Assembly (NCBI GenBank): GCA_900659855.1
Contig: CAACVI010000050.1
Span: 21,902-85,901 of the forward strand
DNA length: 64,000 bases
Reading direction: 5' to 3'
DNA from: Candidatus Desulfarcum epimagneticum
GTDB lineage: Bacteria > Desulfobacterota > Desulfobacteria > Desulfobacterales > CR-1
The notes beneath the pieces are model-generated. The model was not told the DNA's origin. It saw only the letters and a program-made list of their open reading frames with translations, and made no database searches. Shown one piece after another: positions 17,839 to 26,745 of this stretch. The position numbers and the translations under genes are program-made. The stretch's first letter is position 1, and each line of letters opens with the position of its first letter.

Positions 17839-19503
17839 TCACATTTTTTCAGGCGCCGAGACCCCCAGGAGCCCAAGGCCGTTTCGGATCACTTTTTTCA
17901 GCGCCAGGGCCATGTAAAGGCGGGCCGAGGACGGGCCGGGGTCGTCGGTCAATATACGCCGGCGGTTGTAATAGGAATGAAACAGCCCGGCCAGGTCCGT
18001 TAAAAAAAAGGCGATCCGGTGGGGCTCCATCAAAGCCGCGCTTTCCCGGACGGTCTCCGGATACCGGGACATGGCCTTGATCAGGGCCAGGTCCTCGGGC
18101 GCGTTTAAGGCCGCCAGCGCCCCGGGGTCCGGCGCGCCGCCGGAAAGGCCGATATTTCGGGCCTTTTCAGCCACGCTGGATATGCGGGCGTGGACGTACT
18201 GAACATAGTGCACCGGGTTTTCGTTGGTCTTTTTTTTGGCCAGATCAATGTCGAAATCCAGGGGGCTTTCATGGCGCCGGGTCAGAAAGATAAACCGGGC
18301 CGCGTCGGCGCCCACCTCGTCCACCACGTCCTTGAGGGTGACGAATTCCCCGGCCCGGGTGGACATGGCCACAGGTTTTTGGTTTCGCAAAAGATTGACC
18401 AGGCGAACCAGGACCACGTCAAAGCGCTCCCCGGCTTTGTCCACCGCCTCCGTCGCCGCCTTCATCCGGGGAATGTAGCCGTGGTGGTCGGCGCCCCACA
18501 CATCGATGACCCGGTGAAACCCCCGGGAAAACTTGTCGTGGTGGTAGGCGATGTCCGAGGCGAAATAGGTGGTCAGACCGTCTTTTTTGATCACCACCCG
18601 GTCTTTTTCGTCGCCGTAATCCGATGTCTTGAACCACAGCGCCCCGTCCTTTTCATAAACGGCGCCGGTTTTTTTGAGATCATTCAAAAGGGAAAAGACC
18701 CGCTCTGAGTCAAACAGACTTTTTTCGCTGAACCAGCGGTCAAAGGTCACGCCGAAGCGCTCCAGGTCGTTTCGGATTCCCTCCAGGATGGCGTCGGCGG
18801 AAAAGGAGGCGCAGATGCCGATGGACTCCTTTTCGTCAAGCTCCAAAAGTTTGTCCTGGTGGATGTCTTTGACCTGAAGCGCCAGATCCCGCACATAGGC
18901 GCCCTGGTAGCAGTCTTCGGGAAAGTCCGCCGTTTGGCCGAAAAGCTCGCGGTAGCGGAGGAAAACGGATTGGCCCAGGGTCCTTATCTGGCGTCCCGAG
19001 TCGTTGATGTAGTACTCCCGCTGAACCTCGTACCCGCAAAAGGAAAGAATGCGGGCCAACGTGTCGCCCAAAGCGGCGCCCCGGCCGTGCCCCACATGGA
19101 GAGGGCCCGTGGGGTTCGCGCTGACGAACTCCACCTGAACTTTTTCGCCCCGGCCCATGTCACAGGCCCCGTGGGCGGCGTCCTTTTCGTGGATGTCACG
19201 CAAAACCCCATGCCAGGCCTCCGGGGACATGAAGAAATTGATGAAGCCGGGCCCGGCGATCTCGATTTTTTCAATGATTCCGCCCGGGGCGTCCATGCCT
19301 TTCTGGATGCGCTGAGCGATGTCCCGGGGGGGGCGTTTGCACAGTGAGGCCAGCTTCATGGCGATATTGGTGGAGAAATCCCCCTGTTTTTCAAATTTGG
19401 GGGTCTCCAGCTCGATTTCAGGGATATCGGCCCGGGCGAGTTCTCCCCTTTCCATGGCGTCTTTGACGGCTGTTTCGATTTTTTCAGACAGTTGGTTTTT
19501 CAT
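17839..19503 (-). CDS. argS: Arginyl-tRNA synthetase
   Basis: Class I aminoacyl-tRNA synthetase, 554 residues. The HIGH motif is in ANPTGPLHVGHGRGAALGD, the KMSK-equivalent loop is MSTRAGEFVTLKDV, and the C-terminal DALR anticodon-binding domain ends PGPSSARLYMALALKKVI. The ATG at 19503 starts at the family N-terminus (MKNQLSEKIE); the open frame upstream has no synthetase character. It is co-oriented with VWA/MoxR upstream and SPOR/gatC downstream. Confidence 0.95.
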   Translation of the reverse strand: MKNQLSEKIETAVKDAMERGELARADIPEIELETPKFEKQGDFSTNIAMKLASLCKRPPRDIAQRIQKGMDAPGGIIEKIEIAGPGFINFFMSPEAWHGVLRDIHEKDAAHGACDMGRGEKVQVEFVSANPTGPLHVGHGRGAALGDTLARILSFCGYEVQREYYINDSGRQIRTLGQSVFLRYRELFGQTADFPEDCYQGAYVRDLALQVKDIHQDKLLELDEKESIGICASFSADAILEGIRNDLERFGVTFDRWFSEKSLFDSERVFSLLNDLKKTGAVYEKDGALWFKTSDYGDEKDRVVIKKDGLTTYFASDIAYHHDKFSRGFHRVIDVWGADHHGYIPRMKAATEAVDKAGERFDVVLVRLVNLLRNQKPVAMSTRAGEFVTLKDVVDEVGADAARFIFLTRRHESPLDFDIDLAKKKTNENPVHYVQYVHARISSVAEKARNIGLSGGAPDPGALAALNAPEDLALIKAMSRYPETVRESAALMEPHRIAFFLTDLAGLFHSYYNRRRILTDDPGPSSARLYMALALKKVIRNGLGLLGVSAPEKM

Positions 19504-19559
19504 GTGTGTGATCCACTCATCAAAATAAATTAGGGGGCGCCGCGGATGTCCGGGCGGCT

Positions 19560-20750
19560 TTATTTGGCCATGAGGCTTTCCACCGCCCCTTCCAGGCCGT
19601 CCAGGGACAGCTCGAACATGGGGAAAATGCTTCCGATCTCGCCGATGGTCCGGGTGTAGCCCCACATCCTTTCCGGGACGGGGTTGAGCCAGGCGCAGTG
19701 GGGAAAGGTCTCGGCCATAAACCTCAGGCGCTCAATACTGGGTTTGCCGCTTCTTTCCTCCAGATGGATGGAGCCGTCCGTGGCCATCAGCTCGTAGGGC
19801 GCCATGCTGGCGTCGCCCACCAGGATGAGCCGGGTTTCGGGATCAAACCGGGCGAATTCGTTCACGGATTTGGGTTTTTTGTACCGGGCCGGGTCCTCCC
19901 ACAGGGTGTCGTAGATGGTGTTGTGGAAAAAAAAGGTTTTCAGCTCCTTGAACTGGGCCCGGGAATAATCGAAAAGGGTCTGCACCATGGCGATGTAGGG
20001 GTCCATGGACCATCCGCCGTTGTCGATGGCGATGACGATTTTCAGAAGGTCTTTTAAACTTCTGTCAAAGACGATTTCGATTTCCCCGGCGTTTTTCATG
20101 GTTTTGTAGATGGTCTCGTCGATGTTCACCATGTCCCGGGGGCCGTGGGGAATCATGTTCCGCAGGCGTTTTAAGGCCTCGCCCATCATGGCCTGGGTCA
20201 GGGGGCCGGAATGGGAGTAGTCTTTGTAGCGCCGGTCCATGGCCACCTTCACCGCCGATTTGTTCCGGGACATGCCCCCCACCCGCATGCCCCCGGGGTG
20301 ATTCCCTGAATGGCCCACAGGCGAGGTCCCGCCGGTTCCGATCCACTTGCTCCCCCCGTCGTGGCGCCCGTCCTGGTCTTTGAGACGCTTTTTGAAGTAC
20401 TCGATGAGTTCTTCAGGCGTCATTTTGGCGGCCTCCTCCGGGTCCATGCCCAGGGCCTCGGCGATGGTCTGGGGGTCTTTGAGCCACTCTTCCAGCATGG
20501 ACCGGGCCATCTGGTCCAGGTTGAGGTCTTCAAAATCCGGCAGGTCGGCGTCGTGGAAATAATGGGCGAATATCTGGTCGAACATGTCGAAATAGCGCTC
20601 GCTTTTGACCAGAATGGCCCGGGAGGCCGTGTAAAAGCTGTCCAGGGACCGGATGAGCCCCCGGGCCAGCGCCCTTTGGAGGGTCAGAAACGAGGTGGGC
20701 GACACCGGGATGCCCGCGTTTTTCATGATGTAGAAGAACGGGATAAACAT
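19560..20750 (-). CDS. VWA-domain protein (CoxE/NorD-like partner of MoxR)
   Basis: A 396-residue cytosolic protein. The N-terminal half is helical (residues 1-130), followed by a Gly/His-rich linker and a C-terminal von Willebrand A domain. The metal site (MIDAS) is atypical: DNGGWSM replaces DxSxS. Proteins of this class pair with MoxR-type AAA+ ATPases as metal- or cofactor-insertion chaperones. The gene starts 3 bases after the MoxR stop, supporting a functional pair; the client is unknown. Confidence 0.82.
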   Translation of the reverse strand: MFIPFFYIMKNAGIPVSPTSFLTLQRALARGLIRSLDSFYTASRAILVKSERYFDMFDQIFAHYFHDADLPDFEDLNLDQMARSMLEEWLKDPQTIAEALGMDPEEAAKMTPEELIEYFKKRLKDQDGRHDGGSKWIGTGGTSPVGHSGNHPGGMRVGGMSRNKSAVKVAMDRRYKDYSHSGPLTQAMMGEALKRLRNMIPHGPRDMVNIDETIYKTMKNAGEIEIVFDRSLKDLLKIVIAIDNGGWSMDPYIAMVQTLFDYSRAQFKELKTFFFHNTIYDTLWEDPARYKKPKSVNEFARFDPETRLILVGDASMAPYELMATDGSIHLEERSGKPSIERLRFMAETFPHCAWLNPVPERMWGYTRTIGEIGSIFPMFELSLDGLEGAVESLMAK

Positions 20751-20753
20751 GGC

Positions 20754-21605
20754 TTAATACAGTCTCCGCCGGGTCGAGGCCTTGGAGGCCAGGGCGTAGT
20801 CCCGGCTTTTTTTGAACAGGATGCCCAGAAAGGGCGTCTCTCCCTTTAAAAGTTTTTTGGGTTTGAAATCCGTGTCCATGGCCAGCGCCCGGATCCAGTT
20901 GATCAGCTCCCGGGTGGCCGGGCGTTTCTCAATGGAGTCCAGCTCCCTGAGGCGGTAAAAGGTGGAGATGGCGTTTTCCTCCAGGTCGGAGTCGATGTTC
21001 GGAAAATGGACCCGGATGATTTTTTTCATCATTTTGGGGTCCGGAAAGGCGATGTGGTGAAAGTTGCACCTTCCCAGGAAGGGATCGGACAAATCCTTCT
21101 TGGCGTTGGAGGTGATGATGATCACCGGCCTGATTTTCGCGGGCACTGTTTTGTCGATTTCAATGATGTCAAACTCCATCTGGTCCAGCACGTCCAGCAT
21201 GTCGTCCTGGAAATCCGTGTCCGCCTTGTCGATTTCGTCGATGAGCAGGATGGTTCTTTCCCCGGCCGTGAACGCCTGGCCGATTTTTCCCATCTTGATG
21301 TAATCCTCGATATTGCTCACGTCCCGGCTGGAGTCCCCGAACCGGCTGTCATTGAGCCTTGTCAGGGTGTCGTACTGGTACAGCGCGTCGATGAGTTTCA
21401 TGCTGGATTTCACGTTCAAAACAATCAGCGGCATGCCCAGGCTCTCGGCGATGGCGTGGGCCAGCATGGTTTTTCCCGTTCCGGGCTCCCCTTTCAGCAA
21501 AAGGGGCATTTCCAGATCCATGGTGATGTTGACGATGTCGGCCAGTTCCTTGTCCAGAACATAGCGCCGGGCTCCTGAAAAAGAGGGCGCTTCTTGCTTT
21601 TTCAT
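20754..21605 (-). CDS. MoxR-family AAA+ ATPase
   Basis: A 283-residue chaperone ATPase. Walker A GEPGTGKTM, Walker B ILLIDEIDKAD and sensor-1 IITSNAKKDL are present. It is immediately followed by its VWA partner. Such pairs remodel or load metal into specific enzymes. No obvious target enzyme gene lies next to it; the upstream gene is the MetE-core-like protein. Confidence 0.9.
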   Translation of the reverse strand: MKKQEAPSFSGARRYVLDKELADIVNITMDLEMPLLLKGEPGTGKTMLAHAIAESLGMPLIVLNVKSSMKLIDALYQYDTLTRLNDSRFGDSSRDVSNIEDYIKMGKIGQAFTAGERTILLIDEIDKADTDFQDDMLDVLDQMEFDIIEIDKTVPAKIRPVIIITSNAKKDLSDPFLGRCNFHHIAFPDPKMMKKIIRVHFPNIDSDLEENAISTFYRLRELDSIEKRPATRELINWIRALAMDTDFKPKKLLKGETPFLGILFKKSRDYALASKASTRRRLY

Positions 21606-21635
21606 ATTTTTTTCCTGATTTTTTTGGTTTTTGTT

Positions 21636-22718
21636 TCAGTCCAGGTAGTCGTTTTGTATGATTTTTGACACGTCCCGGGTCAATTCAAGAACCTTGAGGG
21701 CCTGGGCCGGCTCAAGGGATCCGGTTCCGCAGCTGGGGGTGATGAGGGAGCCGGACAGCACGGCGGCCCTGCTCAAACCCGTTTTTTCGATCTGGGCGGC
21801 CCGGGCCATCCAGCTTTCAGCCAAAGACCGGGCGGTCTCTTTTTCGATGTCTTCGGGGCGCAGGGTGGGCACGATCCCCCATGCCAGGATTCCCCCCGAT
21901 TCCATGAAGGTTTTGATGGAATCCGCATAAATGACAAACCGGTCAAAATAGGCGTAGGCGTCGAAATTCACAATGACGGCGCCCGATTCCAGAACGATGG
22001 ACCAGTCCGTGTTGGCGCACACATGGACCCCGGGGATTCCCCCGGCGGCGCTCACGGCCCCGGCGACCTCTTTTAAGCATTCCAGGGTCTCTTCCCGGGA
22101 CATGGCGATGTGCTCGGAGGTCCCGAACCCGGCCAGGGACGGCTCGTCCAGAAACACAATGACCGGCGCGCCGCCGGACGCCTCCAGAAGTCTCCGGGTC
22201 TGCCAGACGGCCTTCATGGAAAGCATCTTGACGGCGGCGTCCCGGAGCTGGGGGTCGTAAAAAATCGCCCGCCCGGTCTGGTCTTTGATCCCCGTGGTCA
22301 GGGTGATGGGGCCGGTCACCTGGCCCTTGGCCGCCTTGGGCTTTTGGGGCGGGTCGCTTAAGCGTTTTAAAAAAAGAAAAAACCCCTCGGCCGAATCCGG
22401 GGACAGGGCGAACCGGGAGTTTTCCGGGAATTCGCCGCCCTCCGCGACCGCCAGGTAGTCTTCATAAAAGGCCGTCAGCGCCTCGCTGAAACCCTGTGAG
22501 TCCGAATCAACGAAGAAGTCGCCGTCTTTTTCCAAAAGACCGGGAAGGCCGGGCGCGAACTGGGGGATCATGCCTTCCTTTGAAAACCGGGGAAGCTGAA
22601 CCCACGAGGGGATGTCCGGCGAATGTGAAAACACATGGTCCAGCGCCTCGGCGTGGTCCGAAAGGGGCATGCTTCCAATGAGGGCCGTGGCCCCGTCCCC
22701 TGTGAACAAAGGGGTCAT
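21636..22718 (-). CDS. MetE-core/UROD-like methyltransferase
   Basis: A 360-residue protein resembling the catalytic half of cobalamin-independent methionine synthase. The zinc-ligand pattern is visible as H-x-C in PGVHVCANTDW and a later Cys in ITPSCGTGSL; FLDEPSLAGFG lies before them. Core-MetE enzymes in anaerobes take methyl groups from a methyl-corrinoid protein rather than folate; whether that applies here is inference. Related UROD-family proteins are the alternative. It starts 36 bases upstream of repeat A6's left end and leads the MoxR/VWA genes. Confidence 0.7.
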   Translation of the reverse strand: MTPLFTGDGATALIGSMPLSDHAEALDHVFSHSPDIPSWVQLPRFSKEGMIPQFAPGLPGLLEKDGDFFVDSDSQGFSEALTAFYEDYLAVAEGGEFPENSRFALSPDSAEGFFLFLKRLSDPPQKPKAAKGQVTGPITLTTGIKDQTGRAIFYDPQLRDAAVKMLSMKAVWQTRRLLEASGGAPVIVFLDEPSLAGFGTSEHIAMSREETLECLKEVAGAVSAAGGIPGVHVCANTDWSIVLESGAVIVNFDAYAYFDRFVIYADSIKTFMESGGILAWGIVPTLRPEDIEKETARSLAESWMARAAQIEKTGLSRAAVLSGSLITPSCGTGSLEPAQALKVLELTRDVSKIIQNDYLD

Positions 22719-22757
22719 GGTGGTATTTTGTCCTTTTATTTTAATTGGTTGCCAACT

Positions 22758-22913
22758 GTTGATGGCGTCGTAAAAAATCCGATCTCCTGCGTTGCGGCGC
22801 TTATTTTTAATTGAGGCATACTACATGTATTGCCTCAATTAAAAATAACCACCACGCCTTGTATATCGAATTTTTAACTTAGCCATCCCAAGCTTTTTTA
22901 CGAGTTTATCAAC
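22758..22913. repeat. Family A repeat (A6), full form
   Basis: A 156-base element beginning gttgatggcgtcgtaaaaaa and ending ttttttacgagtttatcaac, with the inner hairpin. It is almost the exact reverse complement of A4. The rest of 22914-23059 holds no gene that I can see. Confidence 0.92.
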
Positions 22914-23059
22914 TGTTCAGAAACCGGGCTAAAAAAACAGGCCCGTTCCTGTGTGTATATTTTTCAAAGTTAACATGACGGGCGTATTTTTTCAAGGCTT
23001 ATATCGCGACGGTTTTCGAGGGCGGGGGTTTTTTAAAAATAAAGAAAATTCTTAAGGGA

Positions 23060-23088
23060 TTGACACATAAAACGCCGGGCGCTATATT
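23060..23088 (+). promoter_or_regulatory. Strong sigma-70 promoter for tatA
   Basis: TTGACA at 23060-23065, a 17-base spacer and TATATT at 23083-23088, about 55 bases upstream of tatA. Confidence 0.8.
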
Positions 23089-23143
23089 GCGAATTTTATC
23101 AAACGCAAACGGGTCCGGCAAGGGGCCCGGCAAGGAGGAATAG

Positions 23144-23326
23144 ATGTTTGGAATCGGAATGCCGGAGCTGATTATTCTTCTGGTGATTATACTGATTATT
23201 TTCGGGGCCGGAAAACTCCCGGAGATCGGGGGCGGGTTGGGCAAGGCCATCCGGAATTTCAAAGGCGCCTCCGTGGACGATGAGAGTAAGGAGCCTGAAA
23301 AAATAGAAGAGGACAAAAAGTCCTGA
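23144..23326 (+). CDS. tatA: Sec-independent protein translocase TatA
   Basis: Pore-forming subunit of the twin-arginine translocase, 60 residues. A short N-terminal membrane helix ([13 protein letters not shown]) is followed by the hinge [19 protein letters not shown] and an acidic amphipathic/charged tail. AAGGAGG lies upstream of the ATG. It is monocistronic with its own promoter; tatC is not in the window. The binding protein at 44196-45335 carries a Tat signal and is a possible client. Confidence 0.93.
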   Translation: MFGIGMPELIILLVIILIIFGAGKLPEIGGGLGKAIRNFKGASVDDESKEPEKIEEDKKS

Positions 23327-23420
23327 CAGCGTCATAAAAAACGCGTCGCGGCGCTTTTTTGACCGCCGGCCACACCAGGCAGGCATGGCCCCGTTTTCAA
23401 AAAATCGCCGCGCCTTTTGT
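23324..23420. repeat. Degenerate family A repeat (A7)
   Basis: Begins at the tatA stop with gacagcgtcataaaaaacgcg and has a complementary right side containing aaaaaatcgccgcgcc. It lacks the inner hairpin and is diverged. Confidence 0.5.
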
Positions 23421-23468
23421 AAGGTCCGTTTCAGCCCAGGTCCATTCTATCCGGGTCCGGGGAAAACC

Positions 23469-23906
23469 CTAAAAAGGAATGTCGTCCTCCTTAAAATCCC
23501 GCCCCGCGCCCGTGGTTTCCGGCATGTCCGGGACATCCATGGGGGCGTTTGACCGGGACCGGTCCACAGAGCCTTTGGGGTCAAGCATCTGCATCTGGCC
23601 CGCCACAATTTCCGTGGTGTAGCGTTTGACGCCCTCTTTGTCTTCCCAGTCCCGGGTCTGGATGCGGCCCTCAAGGTACACCTTTTTGCCCTTGGCCAGG
23701 TATTCGCCGCATATCTCGGCCAGCCTGCCGAAGGCCACGATGCGGTGCCATTCGGTTTTCTGCCGTTTTTCCCCCGTGTTTTTGTCCTTCCATTCCTCGC
23801 TGGTGGCCACGCTGAAATTCGCCACCGCCAGTCCGTCGGGCGTGTAGCGCATTTCGGGGTCCCGCCCGAGATTTCCCACGATAATCGCTTTGTTGACTCC
23901 GGCCAT
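23469..23906 (-). CDS. ssb: Single-stranded DNA-binding protein
   Basis: Tetrameric OB-fold protein of replication and repair, 145 residues. The N-terminus [20 protein letters not shown], the [20 protein letters not shown] core, and the acidic C-terminal tip DDIPF (partner docking) are typical. The ATG at 23906 follows GGAGG. Confidence 0.95.
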   Translation of the reverse strand: MAGVNKAIIVGNLGRDPEMRYTPDGLAVANFSVATSEEWKDKNTGEKRQKTEWHRIVAFGRLAEICGEYLAKGKKVYLEGRIQTRDWEDKEGVKRYTTEIVAGQMQMLDPKGSVDRSRSNAPMDVPDMPETTGAGRDFKEDDIPF

Positions 23907-23951
23907 AATGGATCGCCTCCGTTTGATTCGTTCATTTTTTTGATTTTGGGT

Positions 23952-23980
23952 GTTATAGCGTTTTCACGTCGATTGTTCAA
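23952..23980 (-). promoter_or_regulatory. Promoter for ssb
   Basis: On the minus strand, TTGAAC (23980-23975) and TATAAC (23957-23952) are separated by 17 bases, about 45 bases upstream of the ssb start. Confidence 0.7.
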
Positions 23981-24003
23981 GCTTTAAAATGGTCTCAAAC
24001 CCA

Positions 24004-24696
24004 TCAAAGACAGGCAAAGGGGACGCCCCCGATTTGTTCGTCATACAGACGGGGAATTTCGTCATTATTGATGACGAGCCCGAAACGACAGTTTTGTTCC
24101 CGGATAAAATCTTTCAGCGCGCGCAGCTGTTTGGGTTTTAAGGTCTGGGAGTATTTGATTTCAATGGGAATCAGCCCGAATTCACCCTCGATGATCAGGT
24201 CGATTTCGGCCCCGGCGCCCGTCCGGTAATAATAATAGTCAAATCCCGCGCCGGCCGCATTGAGCCCCCGGATGATTTCCTCAATGACCATGCCTTCCCA
24301 GGATCGGCCCATCGCCGGATGGGCGGCCAGAATATCCGGCTCCCCTATGCGCAGCAGGCTGTGGAGAAGACCGCTGTCGCGAAAGTGACCTTTTGGATGT
24401 TTGATGACGCGTTTCAGGGCGTTTCGCGTGTAGGCGGGCACGGACCGCCACAGGAAAGTTCCGTCCGCGATTCTGAAATAATCCCGCGCCGTGGGCTGGG
24501 ACACCCCCAGCGACCGCGCCACGTCCGAGTAATTGATGACGTTTCCGGAAATGCCGGCCAATATCCGCGCGAACATCTGGAACCTGTTTTCATTGACGCC
24601 CGGGAAGAGTCTCGCCACATCCCGGTACAGATAGGCGCCGATATATTGATTCATCCAGACGGAATGAAATCGTTTGTTTTTTTTAAGCCAGGGCTC
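24004..24696 (-). pseudogene. Truncated DUF4143 ATPase (C-terminal part only)
   Basis: This is the C-terminal half of an AAA/DUF4143-type ATPase: a winged-helix region (ISGNVINYSDVARSLGVSQP) and a nuclease-like end (EIDLIIEGEFGLIPIEIKY). The N-terminal P-loop domain of about 180 residues is missing. Coding similarity continues upstream of the first ATG (24654) through residues EPWLKKNKRFHSVW to 24696, where a TAG stop coincides with the edge of a 99-base repeat. It is therefore a broken gene; a shortened product from 24654 is possible but lacks the ATPase. Confidence 0.75.
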
Positions 24697-24703
24697 CTAC
24701 TAT

Positions 24704-24802
24704 CGGTTGGGTTAAGCGAAGCGAAACCCAGCGCCGTTTACCGCCTTTTTATTTTTGCTCAAGCGCGTCAAAAATGTCGGGCTCCGTTCCTCAACCCAAC
24801 CG
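24704..24802. repeat. Short inverted-end element with cggttgggtt ends
   Basis: A 99-base unit with left end cggttgggttaagcgaagcg and right end ctccgttcctcaacccaacc; the ends are imperfect inverted repeats. It separates the broken DUF4143 gene from the gltX stop and is unlike families A and B. Confidence 0.65.
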
Positions 24803-24810
24803 TGCCCGAT

Positions 24811-26223
24811 TCAACTCTCCTTCTCCTTGCCCTCAATAAACCCCAAAGCCAGGCGAAGCCTTTCAAGGGATTTTTCCCGGCCCAGGACTTCGATGATCTC
24901 AAAAATGCCCGGGCTCACTGTTTTGCCGGTGAGGGCCACCCGGGCGGGCTGGGCGATTTTGCCGAGTTTGAGGCCGGTGGATTCCATGACCGCTTTAAAG
25001 GCGGTCTCCAGATTTTCTTCGGTGAAATCCTCCAGCGCCTCCAGGCGTTGGATCAGCTCGGCCAGGACAGGGGCCGCGCCGGGTTTGAGATTTTTCCGGG
25101 CCGCTTTTTCCTCGTAGGAAACTTTATCAAGAAAATAAAATTCCGCCGCCTCGGCCATCTCATCCAGGGTTTTGCTCCGGGAGTTTAAGGTGGCGATGGC
25201 TTTTTCCACAAAAGAATCGTCTTTTTTCGGAAAGCCGCGGCGCTCAAGAAACGGGGAAAGGGGGGCGACCAGTTCCGACGGGGGCGCGGCCTTGATGTGG
25301 TCCGCGTTTAAGGCTTTGAGTTTTTCCGGGTCGAATATGCCCGCCGATGTCCCGATGTTTTCAAGGGTGAAGACCTCGATCAGGTCCTTTCGGGTGAAAA
25401 ACTCCTGGTCCCCGTGGGACCATCCCAGCCGGACCAGGTAGTTGATCAGCGCGTCGGGCAGAAACCCCATGTCCCGGTAGGCGGTCACCGACATGGCCCC
25501 GTGGCGTTTGCTCAGCCGGGTCCGGTCGGCGCCCAGCACCATGGGGACATGGGCGAAATCCGGGACTTCGGCGCCCAGCGCCCTGTAAAGCTGAATCTGC
25601 TTGGGGGTGTTGTTGAGATGATCGTCGCCCCGGACCACGGTGGTGATTCCCATCTCGATGTCGTCCACCACCACCACGAAATTGTAGGTGGGGGTCTGGT
25701 CGCTTCTGAGGATCACGAAGTCGTCCAGCTCCTGGTTGCTGAAAACCACGCCTCCCTTGACGATGTCTTTGACCGCGGTGGAGCCCGACGAGGGCGCCGC
25801 GAACCGGACCACGGAGCCGGGGCTTTTTTCAAGGCCCCTGTTCCGGCATGTTCCGTCGTACCGGGGTTTTTCGCCGGCGGCCATGGCCTTTTTGCGCATG
25901 GCGTCGATGTCCTCTTTGGAGCAGTCGCAGTGGTAGGCCATGCCGTCCTTCAGGAGCCGGTCCACATATTCGCGGTAAAGGGGCATGCGCTCGGATTGAA
26001 ACCAGGGGCCCTCGTCCCAGTCGATTCCCAGCCACTCCAGGGACTCCAGTATGGCGTCGGCCGACGCCTCGGTGGAGCGGGCCCGGTCCGTGTCTTCGAT
26101 TCTTAAAACAAATTTTCCGTTGAAATGCCGCGCCAGAAGCCAGTTAAACAGGGCGGTGCGGGCGCCCCCCACGTGAAGATGCCCGGTGGGGCTGGGGGGA
26201 AAGCGGGTGATGATGGGTGTCAT
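24811..26223 (-). CDS. gltX: Glutamyl-tRNA synthetase
   Basis: Class I aminoacyl-tRNA synthetase, 470 residues. HIGH-type motif PPSPTGHLHVGGARTALFNW, KMSKS-type RLSKRHGA and a Cys-containing zinc-region remnant around HCDCSKED are present. With gatA/gatC in the genome, it probably also mischarges tRNA(Gln) for transamidation (known pathway logic, inference here). Start ATG at 26223 is preceded by AAGGA. Confidence 0.95.
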   Translation of the reverse strand: MTPIITRFPPSPTGHLHVGGARTALFNWLLARHFNGKFVLRIEDTDRARSTEASADAILESLEWLGIDWDEGPWFQSERMPLYREYVDRLLKDGMAYHCDCSKEDIDAMRKKAMAAGEKPRYDGTCRNRGLEKSPGSVVRFAAPSSGSTAVKDIVKGGVVFSNQELDDFVILRSDQTPTYNFVVVVDDIEMGITTVVRGDDHLNNTPKQIQLYRALGAEVPDFAHVPMVLGADRTRLSKRHGAMSVTAYRDMGFLPDALINYLVRLGWSHGDQEFFTRKDLIEVFTLENIGTSAGIFDPEKLKALNADHIKAAPPSELVAPLSPFLERRGFPKKDDSFVEKAIATLNSRSKTLDEMAEAAEFYFLDKVSYEEKAARKNLKPGAAPVLAELIQRLEALEDFTEENLETAFKAVMESTGLKLGKIAQPARVALTGKTVSPGIFEIIEVLGREKSLERLRLALGFIEGKEKES

Positions 26224-26458
26224 GGATGTTCCTTCGCATAATGGGTTTGGATTCGCGCCGTTAAATCGGGCTGGTTTTTTAAAAGAAAATAATTATCATA
26301 ATACTTTGGCCGACGCAACCGGCGAAACCATAAAAAAAATGAAAGTCCTTGACAATCCCGGTGATTTGAATTACTTACAGTATCCAAAAACCCCCGGCTT
26401 GAAAACGCGGGAAAAAATAATAAAATTATTTATAATCCAAACACTTAGGAGATTACTC

Positions 26459-26635
26459 ATGGCTGTGCCGAAAAGAAAAAAATCCAAGTCAAAGCGGGAC
26501 ATGCGCCGGGCCCACGACAAACACCGGGCCGCCGACCCCGCCAAATGCCCCCAGTGCGGAGCGGCCAGGATGCAGCATCACGCCTGCCCGGAATGCGGAA
26601 ATTATGACGGGAGAAAGGTTTTTGAAGGAAAATAA
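26459..26635 (+). CDS. rpmF: 50S ribosomal protein L32
   Basis: A 58-residue ribosomal protein with the conserved N-terminus MAVPKRKKSKSKRDMRRAH and an intact zinc ribbon (C30, C33, C43, C46). AGGAG lies 7 bases upstream of the ATG. A perfect TTGACA at 26349-26354 is about 105 bases upstream, but no good -10 accompanies it. In related genomes rpmF is followed by plsX-fabH-fabD; here a partial family A repeat follows directly. Confidence 0.96.
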   Translation: MAVPKRKKSKSKRDMRRAHDKHRAADPAKCPQCGAARMQHHACPECGNYDGRKVFEGK

Positions 26636-26715
26636 CCACTACGCCTTGTGCTTAAATTTTAGCATACGGAATTTTTAACTTAGCCATCCCAAGCTTTTTT
26701 ACGAGTTTATCAATC
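26634..26715. repeat. Half family A repeat (A8)
   Basis: Matches only the right half of A6 (aatttttaacttagccatcc through ttttttacgagtttatcaa). It fills the entire rpmF to acyl-CoA dehydrogenase gap, beginning at the rpmF stop and ending at the first ATG of the next gene. Confidence 0.88.
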
Positions 26716-26745
26716 ATGTCACAAAACCAGGGAGAAACCGAAACC

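Noticed and set aside
19504..19665. Upstream extension of argS.
   Set aside because: The family N-terminus starts at 19503; the extension overlaps the coding end of the VWA gene in another frame.
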